A DNA stretch of 64,000 bases from Strigamia acuminata. Its lineage: Eukaryota; Arthropoda; Chilopoda; Geophilomorpha; Linotaeniidae. Position 1 is the stretch's first letter. Every line of letters begins with the position of its first letter. Shown here one piece after another: positions 51,401 to 61,533 of this stretch. Below the pieces are notes generated by a model, which made no database searches, had not been told where the DNA came from, and saw only the letters and a program-made list of their open reading frames with translations. Where the stretch lies: the NCBI GenBank assembly GCA_949358305.1, contig OX442319.1:4774001-4838000 (forward strand). The letters are read 5' to 3'. The position numbers and the translations under genes are program-made.

Positions 51401-54400
51401 TTATAAGCTACCAATGTCGTTAAACCGCTTCAACTTTTCAGGAAAGTTGTCTTTGAATAGCACGGGATCGACACGAAATTCGACGGGTTTTAGCGGCACG
51501 CAGCCGTAGACTTGAGCGAACTTATTAACACATTCGGAGCGTTCCATCATGTGCGACAAATCAGCAGAAAGCATTTCGGTGTGAATGCATTCGGGACATT
51601 TAAATTTTTTCCTCGGCGCAACCTAGAAACGGAAAATTGTCGGTAAAACAAAAGAAATAAGTCGTGTCAATGTTGGCTCGTTTACCTTTATGGGCGCTTT
51701 TCCTGTCATGTTTGTAACGAGGAAATTCATGGCAATGTCTTCACAGTTCATATGATCGTCCACCCATTGCTTGATATCACCAGGCATTGACGTTGTGTAC
51801 ATGTAACTCCAATACTGCAAATACAACATTTTATTTTATGGGAATTTTATCGCTTGGAAAAAGGATTTTAGTGAAAAATCAATACAGGATTAACATTCTC
51901 ACGGAATTATATACATTTCAAAGGGTTTTTATTTGATTTTTGTTAATTTTCAGCTGATTTTCATTGTTTTTAGTCGATTTAAGTGGTTTCTAACCGATTT
52001 TTAGCGATTCCTAGCCAATTTTCTGTGTTTTATAGTTGTTTTTAGTAACAACTAGAAATTGGCTAGTTGTTTTTAGTGATTTAAAGCGATTTTCAGTCGT
52101 TTCTGACCAATTTTCAACCGATTTTCAGTCGTTTCTGCCCAATTTTCAGTCGTTTCTGCCCAATTTTCAGTCGTTTCTGCCCAATTTTCAGTCGTTTCTG
52201 ACCAATTTTCACCTAATTCAACCGATTTTCAGTCGTTTCTGAGTATTCTGACCAATTTTCAGCTAATTCAACCAAATTTCAGTCGTTTCTGACCAATTTT
52301 CAGCTAATTCAACCGATTTTCAGTCGTTTCTGAGTATTCTGACCAATTTTCAGCTAATTCAACCAATTTTCAGTCGTTTCTGATCAATTTTCAGCTAATT
52401 CAACCGATTTTCAGTCGTTTCTGACCAATTTTCAGCTAATTCAACCGATTTTCAGTCGTTTCTGAGTATTCTGACCAATTTTCAGTCGTTTCTGACCAAT
52501 TTTCAGCTAATTTAACCGATTTTCAGTCGTTTCTGACCAATTTTCAGCTAATTCAGCCGATTTTGAGTCGTTTCTGAGAATTCTGACCAATTTTCAGCTA
52601 ATTCAACCGATTTTCAGTCGTTTCTGACCAATTTTCAGCTAATCCAACCGATTTTCAGTCGTTTCTGAGTATTCTGACCAATTTTCAGCTAATTCAACCG
52701 ATTTTCTGTACTTTCTAGTTGATTTAAGTGCTTTCAAGCCAATTTGCGACTTCTAACCAATTTGAAATGTTTTCTAATCAATTTTCAGCAAATTCTAACT
52801 GATTTTTTATGACTCGAAATTGATTCTAGTAATTTACATCTAAAAAATGTCAATAAACCATCCCACCATCAAATTAACATTCTAAAAAACTCAGTAATTA
52901 GAAACAATAAGTGATTTCGATCAAAATTTCGTGCAAATGCTAAATTCCTTGCTCTTTGGCAATTACTAATCACCTTATGATAAAATGCTGCACCAGTCAG
53001 GACCATTGACAATTCGTTCGTCCACTCGGATTCGTACTTCCACCTCTGCGTTACATTATCCCACAAATGTACTCGCGATGGATATCCGACAATGCGCTCG
53101 GGGAATTCACGCCACACTTCGAACCCAAATTCTAACTCGTCGGCTGTTAACATGATGATATCGTCGTCAATCGCCAGAATGGCTTCGGTTTCGATCTCCT
53201 CGTAAGGGAAAAAACGATTGCTCAGTTTGTTTTCGCTCGTTTTCTTTACTTTCAGTGGCTTGTTGATTTTGGGCCACATGGAAGCTACAAAAGAATAATA
53301 AATAAATTAATAATTTGATGAGGGAAATGTAGAAGTTTGTACCTGGTGGAGGATCCTTATTTTGGTTGTTCCAAACGACCAATACTTTGGCTAAACTCGG
53401 TGCTTTGACTACTTTTTGAATGACTTGAAACAAGGAATCGATGCGGTCGTAGGTTAAAATGACGGCGGTGAAGCCGAGATTTTTTGGTGCAATTAAGGGC
53501 AAAAATAAAGGAGACTTTACAGCAGCCTACGAATGGAGAAAGGAACATGAAATTATATTTTGAATATGAATATTTAGTTGGTTTTCCAGAATTTTTTCAC
53601 ATCTGTAGGAAATTTTTGACATTTTTCAAAAATTTTGATATTTTTCCGTAATTTTTGACATTTTTTCAAAAATTTGGATATTTTTCCGTAATTTTTGACA
53701 TTTTTTCAAAGGTATTGATATTTTTTCAAAATTTTTGACATTTTTTCAAAATTTTTGACATTTTTTCAAAATTTTTGACACTTTTTCAAAATTTTTGACA
53801 TTTTTTCAAAATTTTTGACATTTTTTCAAAAGTTTTGATATTTTTCCGTAATTTTTGATATTTTTTCGATTTTTTCTGATTTTTCCCAATTTTTTCAATT
53901 TTTTCCGAAATTGTTTTCACATCTTTTCGAATTTTTTCACGAACTTTTTCACATTTTTCTGAATTTTTCACGAATTTTTAAAAAAAAATTTTTTTCCGAA
54001 TGTTTTTAATTTACCGTATTAGGACGTTCGTTCCAGTGCGATTTTGGTCTGGCTGTATGCGGAAAAATGCGATCGTTGATGATTTGAAGAGTCGTTTGAG
54101 TTATCAGTTTAATCGTTTTAAAATACGACTCGAACAAAAACGCAACTTGTTTACGCATCTCTAAAATCCTTTCTTCAGAAATACTCTTCAATATGGACAT
54201 TAAATCGCTTATTTCGTCTTCAAATATACTGATTGATGCTCTAAAAATACAACCATTAATATAAACACCAATAAAACAATAAAACAATAAAAAATTACAT
54301 TTTCCAATCTATGATTTCCGAAAACGGCAAAATATACGTATCTGCTATAACTACAGGAATACAGCCGCTTTTTAACGTATCGAATAAAACGGTTTGCCCT

Positions 54401-56010
54401 AACCGCGCGCCCCGCACGACCAAACAAAAAGTCGCATCCTATAAAAAAAATAACAAAAAATTAAAAAAAAATAAAAATTTATAATAAAAAATATTAAACA
54501 CACTTGTAATATCTTTGGATACTCGTACACAACGTCATCAGCACACCGGAAACTGATATTTTGCGCCAAACTACCGACGCATTTATCTAAGACGAGAAAT
54601 TCCGGATGCTCGTCACGCAACCCCAAAAATTCCTGCCGGTATTCGTAATGAATATTCGTTTGAGACGACACCGTTAACCATTTACGAGGAGATCTAAAAT
54701 GTTTACCAAAAATAAAATTGAAATTTGTACAATTCAATGCGTTTATTTGGTTTACTCTATTGGTTTATCCGGTAGATTTAAATAAGCCGTAAACGGATTA
54801 AACAGTGGCAAGCTGATGTCGAATCCTCTTCGGTAAGTCCAGGACGAAAATCCCCCGCCTGCGATCACCGCTTTATCGTGAGGAACGTCTAAAGAAGTGT
54901 TGTAATCGGGAATTGTACCAGGTAACATATTGAAGATCACATGATTGACTCCGTGATGCCAACTACAATAAAAATTGCTTTATTAATGAGGCTTTTGAAT
55001 GCATTTTCTAGTGAAATAATGCATTTTCTACTGAAATAATGCATTTTCTACTGAAATAATGCATTTTCTAGTAAAATAATGCATTTTCAGACACAGAAAA
55101 TGCATTTTCAGACACAGAAAATGTATTTTCAGACACACAAAATGTATTTTCAAACAGAAAATGCATTTTCAGACAGAAAATGCATTTTCAGACAATGCAT
55201 TTTCAGACAGAAAATGCATTTTCAGACACACAAAATGCATTTTCAGACACACAAAATGTATTTTCAGACACACAAAATGTATTTTCAAACACAGAAAATG
55301 CATTTTCAGACATACAAATGCATTATCAGACATAAAAATGCATTTTTGGACAAAAACATCAATTTTTGTGTCTGAAAATGCATTTTTGGACAAAAACATC
55401 AATTTTTGTGTCTGAAAATGCATTTTTGGACAAAAACATCAATTTTTGTGTCTGAAAATGCATTTTTGGACAAAAACATCAATTTTTTTCGAAAGCTTAA
55501 AATTGCAACTTACAACGGCAACCATCGCAAAACTTTGGCAGCATTTTCTAAATTAACATTGTTCTGGTTTAACAAGTCAACCGGTGGAATGAATAAACAA
55601 GCTCCTTCTGGGTCTTTGGTATGGAATGGCGAGTCGATTATCGCTTTGAGTATATCGCGAAACTCTTTCGACATCGAATGCATTATGTGCTCTCCGTTGC
55701 TGTCTAAGAACTTGAACAGTGGATAGACATAAACCGTCATTTTGTGCTCTTTCAACCGTCCGCATTTGTACACGTCAAAACAGTTGTAATAATGGCAAGA
55801 AGTGTCAGTTGGGTTGGCTTTACCACTCGTTCGTGGCAACACCACTCGGATTTCTTCATTTAGGTCGGTAAATTGGTACGAATAAGAGTACGTTGAGTAG
55901 CTCCAAGGCCAGAATAAAATTAAGGGGACAAACAACAAGATAAAAATTAAAATAACAAATAGTAAAGTATAAAATGTTTGGTATGGCGATTGTTTCTTGT
56001 GGACACCCAT
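51401..56010 (-). CDS. EXT2: Exostosin-2, heparan sulfate polymerase subunit
   Basis: Nine exons on the minus strand: 56010-55523, 54962-54756, 54693-54504, 54438-54299, 54240-54015, 53526-53343, 53284-52974, 51814-51686, 51622-51401; 698 residues, all phases consistent. The N-terminal Golgi anchor is [19 protein letters not shown] (~18-36), type II. An exostosin (GT47) domain follows with [19 protein letters not shown] and [16 protein letters not shown]. The C-terminal GT64 domain has [12 protein letters not shown], the DxD-type motif [16 protein letters not shown] and the [10 protein letters not shown] motif. The C-terminus [11 protein letters not shown] matches EXT2 rather than EXT1. The orthologue in Drosophila is sister of tout-velu. 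With EXT1 it elongates heparan sulfate in the Golgi. There are no disruptions, although three introns hold large satellites. Confidence 0.95.
52080..52735. repeat. Intronic satellite in EXT2, ~41 bp higher-order unit
   Basis: Alternating 'gattttcagtcgtttctgac' and 'caattttcagctaattcaac' blocks, with an occasional 'gagtattctg' insert, in the intron between exons 7 and 8. Confidence 0.92.
53590..53965. repeat. Intronic satellite in EXT2
   Basis: About 15 copies of 'attttttcaaaatttttgac' (20 bp) in the intron between exons 5 and 6, degrading toward the 3' end of the array (plus sense). Confidence 0.9.
54995..55490. repeat. Intronic satellite in EXT2
   Basis: 'gcattttcagacacagaaaat' units, followed by four copies of a 48 bp unit containing 'ggacaaaaacatcaattttt', in the first intron. 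Confidence 0.92.
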
Positions 56011-56731
56011 CCTGATTAGAGGAATTTTCAGGTTATTTTTTCTCCTATTAATTTCTTCACGACGCGATTAATGTGATGCATTCTAGCTGTGCATTCGTGA
56101 AACCTCAATTGGCACGTACAAAATGTATTAAAAATGACATTACTATTACTATTACTACCCTAAATCATCATATAAACAATTTGTAAACACAAACGGCAAC
56201 ACCCAACGTCGCCATTTGCAATTCTGCGAGACTATCCTCATTTTAAATGGCAAAAAGTTGTAAAAAATAAAATAAATAAATAATCGATTGAAAATTTTAA
56301 AATGTTTCAAACTTAACAAAAATATTTATCTTTTTAAATTTGATTACACGTTTATTTTAATGTTTAATCCAATCAAATGCGTGCAGAAATAAATTCCGCG
56401 TGTGAAGCGTCTGCACTGCAATACACTTCTTGTTTATGTTTTTTCTAGCTCTTCGAGGGGCCCATTTGACCTCATTTCGGGCCCCGAGAACATATTTTTC
56501 CTCACAATCGTAAATAAAAATTTAAAAAAGCCAAATTAAAAAAAACAAATTCATCAATCCCCACATTTAATTTTAAATTACTTTTATTTAAACACAAATA
56601 AAACTTGTTTACCAAGGTGTAGTGACCTCCACTCACTGACCCGTGCCTCGAGGAAATTTCTCAAGCAAGTAGGTCACACAGCTCACCACTTTATCCAAGA
56701 TGGCTGTGCAGTGTGCAGTGTGCACCCAAGT
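56011..56731. other. EXT2 upstream region
   Basis: Contains the EXT2 5' end and promoter (56190-56240 is the GC-richer part). No other gene is seen; 56630-56720 is unique sequence. Confidence 0.4.
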
Positions 56732-57348
56732 CGAGGGGGTAGCCGCAAAGATTTTGGATTTCTAAATTCTTAAAATCTCATGAAATCCTAGAAATCCTGG
56801 AAATCTTTGAAATTTCATGAAATCCTAGAAATCCTGGAAATCTTTGAAATTTCATGAAATCCTGGAAATCCTAGAAATCCTGGAAATCCTAGAAATCCTG
56901 GAAATCCTAGAAATCCTGGAAATCTTTTAATTTTCTTGCAAATTGTTGCAAATTCTAGCAAAATATTTTAAGAAACAGACATGAAATTCTGAGAAACCCT
57001 TGTGAAATCCTGAGAAATCTTTGTAAAATACTGAAATCCTTAGAAATCCTTGAAATCCTTAGCAAATCCCTGAAATCTTCAAAATCTTTCAAATCTCGTG
57101 ATATCCTGGAAATCCTGGAAATCTTGAAAATCCGGGAAATCCTGGAAATCTTGGAAATCCGGAAAATCCTGGAAATCTTGGAAATCCGGGAAATCCTGGA
57201 AATCTTGCAATTTGGTGTAAATTCTAGCAAATCGAGCTGGAAATCTCACGCAGGCAAAGATTTTGGATTTCAAAATCCTTGAAATCTCATGAAATCTTCA
57301 AGGATTTCAAAATCTCGTACGCAATTTTTGCGATTGGCTACCCCCTTG
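56732..57348. mobile_element. hAT-like satellite-bearing element, copy 2, exact 8 bp TSD
   Basis: Ends CGAGGGGGTAGCC...GGCTACCCCCTTG, flanked by exact ACCCAAGT on both sides (56724-56731, 57349-57356). The interior contains 'gaaatcctggaaatcctag' repeats, the reverse complement of the copy 1 array unit family. Copies 1 and 2 differ in array length and order. Confidence 0.85.
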
Positions 57349-57468
57349 ACCCAAGTCCAGTCTCAGAAATTCTAACTTTATTCGCATTTATCCCAGGGAT
57401 TCCGTAGATTTTCTCAATTTCCCTGTTATGTAAATTTTAATTAGTATTTACTAATTGCTATGCATGTA

Positions 57469-58329
57469 CAACCCATGGCCAAAAGTATTAGACCACACCA
57501 GCAAATCAACACAAATTTTTATTCTTCACCCAATAACTTTGGAGTGATAAATGATAGATACAAAAATGAAAATGCACTGGAAAGACCTGTTTTCCCTCTA
57601 CAAAACAAACTAAATAAACTTATAAAAATAGCAAATTAAACCCCAAAAAAGTTGATTTGAAAAAATCTCACTCTGGTCAAAATTATTAGACCACCTTGTT
57701 CTTTGGACAAAAATATTAGACCAGACCACTTTTGTCACAGAATGAGATGTAACAATGCAATTTTTATACAAATTTCCTTGCTTATCTGAATGATGTCAAC
57801 AATATTCATAACTGATCATCATTTGATGACTTTATTTCACTGCCATCATGGCCAAAACCAAGGAACTCTCAGATGACCTGAAATACCGAATTATCTTGCC
57901 GCACACGGTCAAAATATTCCAGAAAACCATTTCAAAGCAACTTAGAATACGTAAAAAACCCATTCAATACGTAATAAAGAAATTTGGATGCACAGGAACA
58001 GTTAAAATGTGAAACAGTCTGGTCGCCCAAAATCTAATTCACGACGTCAAGATAGTTACCTTAGAAAAATCTGTAAATAAACGAGATTTGACTTGCCAAA
58101 TGAAATGGAAAGTGAGTTGAAGAAGGCTAGAATTATTATTCGTGCTCATAGTGTATGATAGTTGCTTAAATTTCTTGGGTTATAGCTCTTGCAGGACAAA
58201 AGCCAAACCCTTCCTTATGAGGTTGCCTTTTAAACAACATTTTGAACATTATAACCATATCCAATCCATATTGAACTTTTTATCCGAGAAGATAATCATT
58301 TCCCCAGTCCTTCTTGTCCATATTTCATG
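57469..58329 (+). pseudogene. Decayed Tc1-family transposon, interrupted by gypsy LTR
   Basis: The left end 'cccatggccaaaagtattag' preceded by TA is typical of Tc1 termini, and related 'aaaatattagaccag' motifs repeat at 57675-57725. A transposase-like frame from ATG 57848 (MAKTKELSDDLKYRI, helix-turn-helix part) stops at 58011; similar peptides continue in shifted frames to about 58300 (RTKAKPFLMR). The gypsy LTR then begins at 58330, so the 3' half is displaced or lost beyond the window. Confidence 0.65.
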
Positions 58330-59331
58330 TGTCACGGCCCGGCATTTACGCGCCTGTGATCCTCACCTAATTGTTGTGTTGTGCGCGTTATTCCGTGTGT
58401 TTTCCACCATTGTTAAAACTCCTAATAAATCCCTAAACCTGTTTGTGTTTGAGTTTGAGTTTTGATTTGTCCTTGTTTCCTGTCCATGTTTATCCCTTGA
58501 CCTGGCCTGGTGTGGCTCAATTTGGCCACATCAGACTAGTCTAAGTCAGGTATTTCCCACTGTTACCCCTCCTGATTTCGTTTAGTTTATCCTACCTAAT
58601 TTAAATGTTTAGTCACTCGCGACTGACTCATCGCGATGATTATTCACGAGCGCGCCTGATTGGCCCACGCGTGCTTGACTCATGGTTCTCCCCTTGTTTT
58701 CTGTGATAGACTTGGCCCAAGTTCACTTCTGAGCTGTTTCAGCCAAGTCTGATCAGAAGGCGTAAGACCATGAGCTATCGTAAGTGCCTTAGCTGGCCGT
58801 TGTGCATTTGGCCGTCTCTCCTGTGTTAACTCACAGTATAACTCCATGCCACGTAATTGTGCATGTTTGAGTATATTCATGGTCATATCGCGTGTCTAAA
58901 TTCCGCGTGTCATCTTTGTTTCCTTTCCTTTCGATGTTCTTTTGTGTTTACACGACGTTTTATGCCACTGACGTGCCTCTGGACTAGAAATTAGATTCAA
59001 GTAGCTAATGAGTTGTTTATTTCGTCTTTTGTGCGCGATTAGTGCGCGCTTGCTCGGTCTGGCCGCTCCGCCATTAGGAGTCCCTGCCAGATTAGCTTAA
59101 GCCACGTTTGCGTTGTTAAGTCCGCACGTGAGCAGTACTTCTTCCATTTTTAAGGCTCCAACAAACTCGGTAATAATTCGTAACATGATCGAATAGGGGG
59201 TTAAGCTTGCCGCCACCCTTCAGGCTGCTTAACGTTGCCGGGCCCTTATTCGGGACCAGGCTCTCTTGTATCGTAACTGGCGCGTCTTTCAAACGCGGTT
59301 TCAAACAACCAGAAACAACCGGTTCATGACA
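58330..59331 (+). mobile_element. Ty3/gypsy 5' LTR, ~1.0 kb
   Basis: Starts TGTCACGG and ends TTCATGACA, i.e. TG...CA with TGTCA/TGACA inverted tips. AATAAA lies at 58424-58429. The LTR ends two bases before a perfect primer-binding site. The 3' LTR lies beyond the window. Confidence 0.8.
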
Positions 59332-59333
59332 CG

Positions 59334-59351
59334 TGGTGCCGAAACCCGGGA
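59334..59351 (+). other. Gypsy primer-binding site, tRNA-Phe
   Basis: TGGTGCCGAAACCCGGGA is the exact complement of the last 18 nt of typical animal tRNA-Phe (ending GGGTTTCGGCACCA). Confidence 0.8.
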
Positions 59352-59544
59352 CCTTGTTGGAGTTTATTCAGTCTAGCGCATATAAACTAGTTGCTATTTA
59401 ACAAGCATTAGTGGCGTTTTTTAGAGACTATTTTGCCGAAAGGAAGGTTTCAGAGTAACTAACTTTTCATAGTACTCGCGTATCGTTTAATTACGGTGCG
59501 CATCATTTGCAGTGAGCTGCTATTACCCTTATTATCTTGCGAAT

Positions 59545-61533
59545 ATGGCGGATAAGGAAGAAACTCCCGAGAAAAAGAGAGGGATGTTTGCCGACCTCAT
59601 AGATCGTTGGGATCCTGTGCGTTTACGCGAGGAGAGACAGCGACGCGAGGAAGCAGAGCGAATGCGCGGTTTGAGACCGGGCGCTCTTCGTGGAATGTTG
59701 GAGGAAATACCAACAGATTCCACTGACCAGCCTAGCTCTATGGAAAGAGATATAAACCCCACATTGGAGGGGCCGATAAGCGTGCATACAGTAACCCCGG
59801 CCAGCATTACAGCTGGTTTGGAAGAAGAAGCGCGTTTGCAAAACATTGCTTCGGCTCCAACAAGAAATGAATCAGAAGCGCCACCAGAGATGCCTGGTTT
59901 GGGGGCTTATCTCCATGATATGGAGGTGGCAATTTCCGCAAGACTGGATCGGGCCATAAATGCACAATTGCATGGTTGGGCCGAGGATACGGTCGAACGT
60001 GTAAGGAAAGTGGTGGAGGACTGTGCTGCTCAACGACCGCCACTGGTGGGTGGAATTCCATTAATTCCGCCGCCACAGGAACCTCATATCCTCCTGGGCG
60101 TGTCGGGGCGGACGGTTCCCCAAACTATACCTCGCTCCACTGGAGACGCGTCCATAATCCTAACGCCAAGTGAGATAATATTGGGTGGGGCCCGTGCAGC
60201 ACCCAGTGTGCAGGGGAGAATCCATGTGCAGTCTCGTGAAGTGGATCCAGCCGTTATCCAAATTAACAGCGAAATAATGCGATCAATAATTCGCAGCAAG
60301 GCATCGGTAGTGGGTGCACCGCCATCCATACCGTTGAGCCAGCTGGAAAGAGAGAGAAATTCTCAAAGTGGGCAGCGGCCAAGGCCTAATGTTCCGCTTC
60401 AGACTGGTGCTGTTCCACAAATACCTGTATTTCAATATACAGGGCAATTACCGCAACAACAATGGCGGCAGCAGCCACAGCAGTTTGCCCGAACTTCCGG
60501 TATGAGGATGGGGAAGTTACCGGAGTTCGATGTTAGCAAGGGCGCCTATAACGCAGTGGATTTGTTTCTCACTCAACTGCGAGCCCATTTCTTTACTTCG
60601 GGAATGGCGGAGTCGGTGTATCTTGAGTATTATGTGCCTCAAGCTTTAAAAGGCGAGGCTCTGGACTGGTACATTGATTTGCTTCCGAAGCCTGAGTTTT
60701 GGGATGAGTTTGCGCATCTGTTTAAAGACGCGTTCTCTCTCACCGTTGCTGAAGCTACTGTCAATTTGGCGGAAAAGCGACAGGCGATGGGGGAGCCAAC
60801 TGTGAAATTCTTGCGCGAGACGAACCGCTTCCTACAGAAAACAGGGATAGTAGGGGACAGCCAGAAATGGGATATAGCCCAACGACGACTACAACCTGAC
60901 GTTGCGGAAGTCATGCGTCAAATGGGCGTATTAACCTTGTCACAAGCCATTGTTAGGGGACAGCAAGCAGATAGCGAGCTGCAACTACGATCTCTCCATA
61001 AAAAAGATTTCGACCTGCACGGGGTTAAGCGTGGCCAAATGCCGGTTCCCCAGCATGCAGCTCAGACTAAGCAAGAAGCCGCCGTGAAGAAACCGGTTGA
61101 GATGGTTAAGAACTCGACTCGACATTTTTTCACGCGCAATAAGGTTGCGGCCGTGATGGAAGTCTTGGGTGAACTAGAGGAAGGTGGCATGTTTGATGAT
61201 GACAATCAAAGCGTAATGGCACAGACAGTCCGTAGTATCATGGCTGCGAAAACTGTGCCTATTGTTGGAACAGAGCCACCGGTGGAGACTGGAGAACCTC
61301 ATGTCTGCAGTCAAAACTACTCTTTTGCTCTGGACTCCGGCCCGCCGAAAGATATTAAGTTGCCACCCGGAGCGGAGTGGGCCAAAAACAGGCGCGATCG
61401 GTGGTATATGCGTGACATTAAATTGAACGCTCCACTATGCCCGCACTGTTATAAACCCTGGGTCGTTCCGGGAAACGAGAGAGGGCCCCCACTGAAGTCC
61501 GACGCCAAAGTGGTGGACCCAAAGAAGAAGTAG
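59545..61533 (+). CDS. Ty3/gypsy Gag
   Basis: 662 residues from ATG 59545. There is no in-frame ATG earlier, although the frame is open from 59512. The N-terminal third is charged (MADKEETPEKKRG, LREERQRREEAERMR) and Pro/Ser-rich. Residues ~330-480 look like a retrotransposon capsid domain (ALKGEALDWYIDLLPKPEFW, RFLQKTGIVGD). The C-terminus has one Cys/His group (LCPHCYKPW) instead of a classical CCHC knuckle. The frame overlaps pol by about 78 nt, with a slippery site inside the overlap. No stops or frameshifts disturb it. Confidence 0.85.
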   Translation: MADKEETPEKKRGMFADLIDRWDPVRLREERQRREEAERMRGLRPGALRGMLEEIPTDSTDQPSSMERDINPTLEGPISVHTVTPASITAGLEEEARLQNIASAPTRNESEAPPEMPGLGAYLHDMEVAISARLDRAINAQLHGWAEDTVERVRKVVEDCAAQRPPLVGGIPLIPPPQEPHILLGVSGRTVPQTIPRSTGDASIILTPSEIILGGARAAPSVQGRIHVQSREVDPAVIQINSEIMRSIIRSKASVVGAPPSIPLSQLERERNSQSGQRPRPNVPLQTGAVPQIPVFQYTGQLPQQQWRQQPQQFARTSGMRMGKLPEFDVSKGAYNAVDLFLTQLRAHFFTSGMAESVYLEYYVPQALKGEALDWYIDLLPKPEFWDEFAHLFKDAFSLTVAEATVNLAEKRQAMGEPTVKFLRETNRFLQKTGIVGDSQKWDIAQRRLQPDVAEVMRQMGVLTLSQAIVRGQQADSELQLRSLHKKDFDLHGVKRGQMPVPQHAAQTKQEAAVKKPVEMVKNSTRHFFTRNKVAAVMEVLGELEEGGMFDDDNQSVMAQTVRSIMAAKTVPIVGTEPPVETGEPHVCSQNYSFALDSGPPKDIKLPPGAEWAKNRRDRWYMRDIKLNAPLCPHCYKPWVVPGNERGPPLKSDAKVVDPKKK

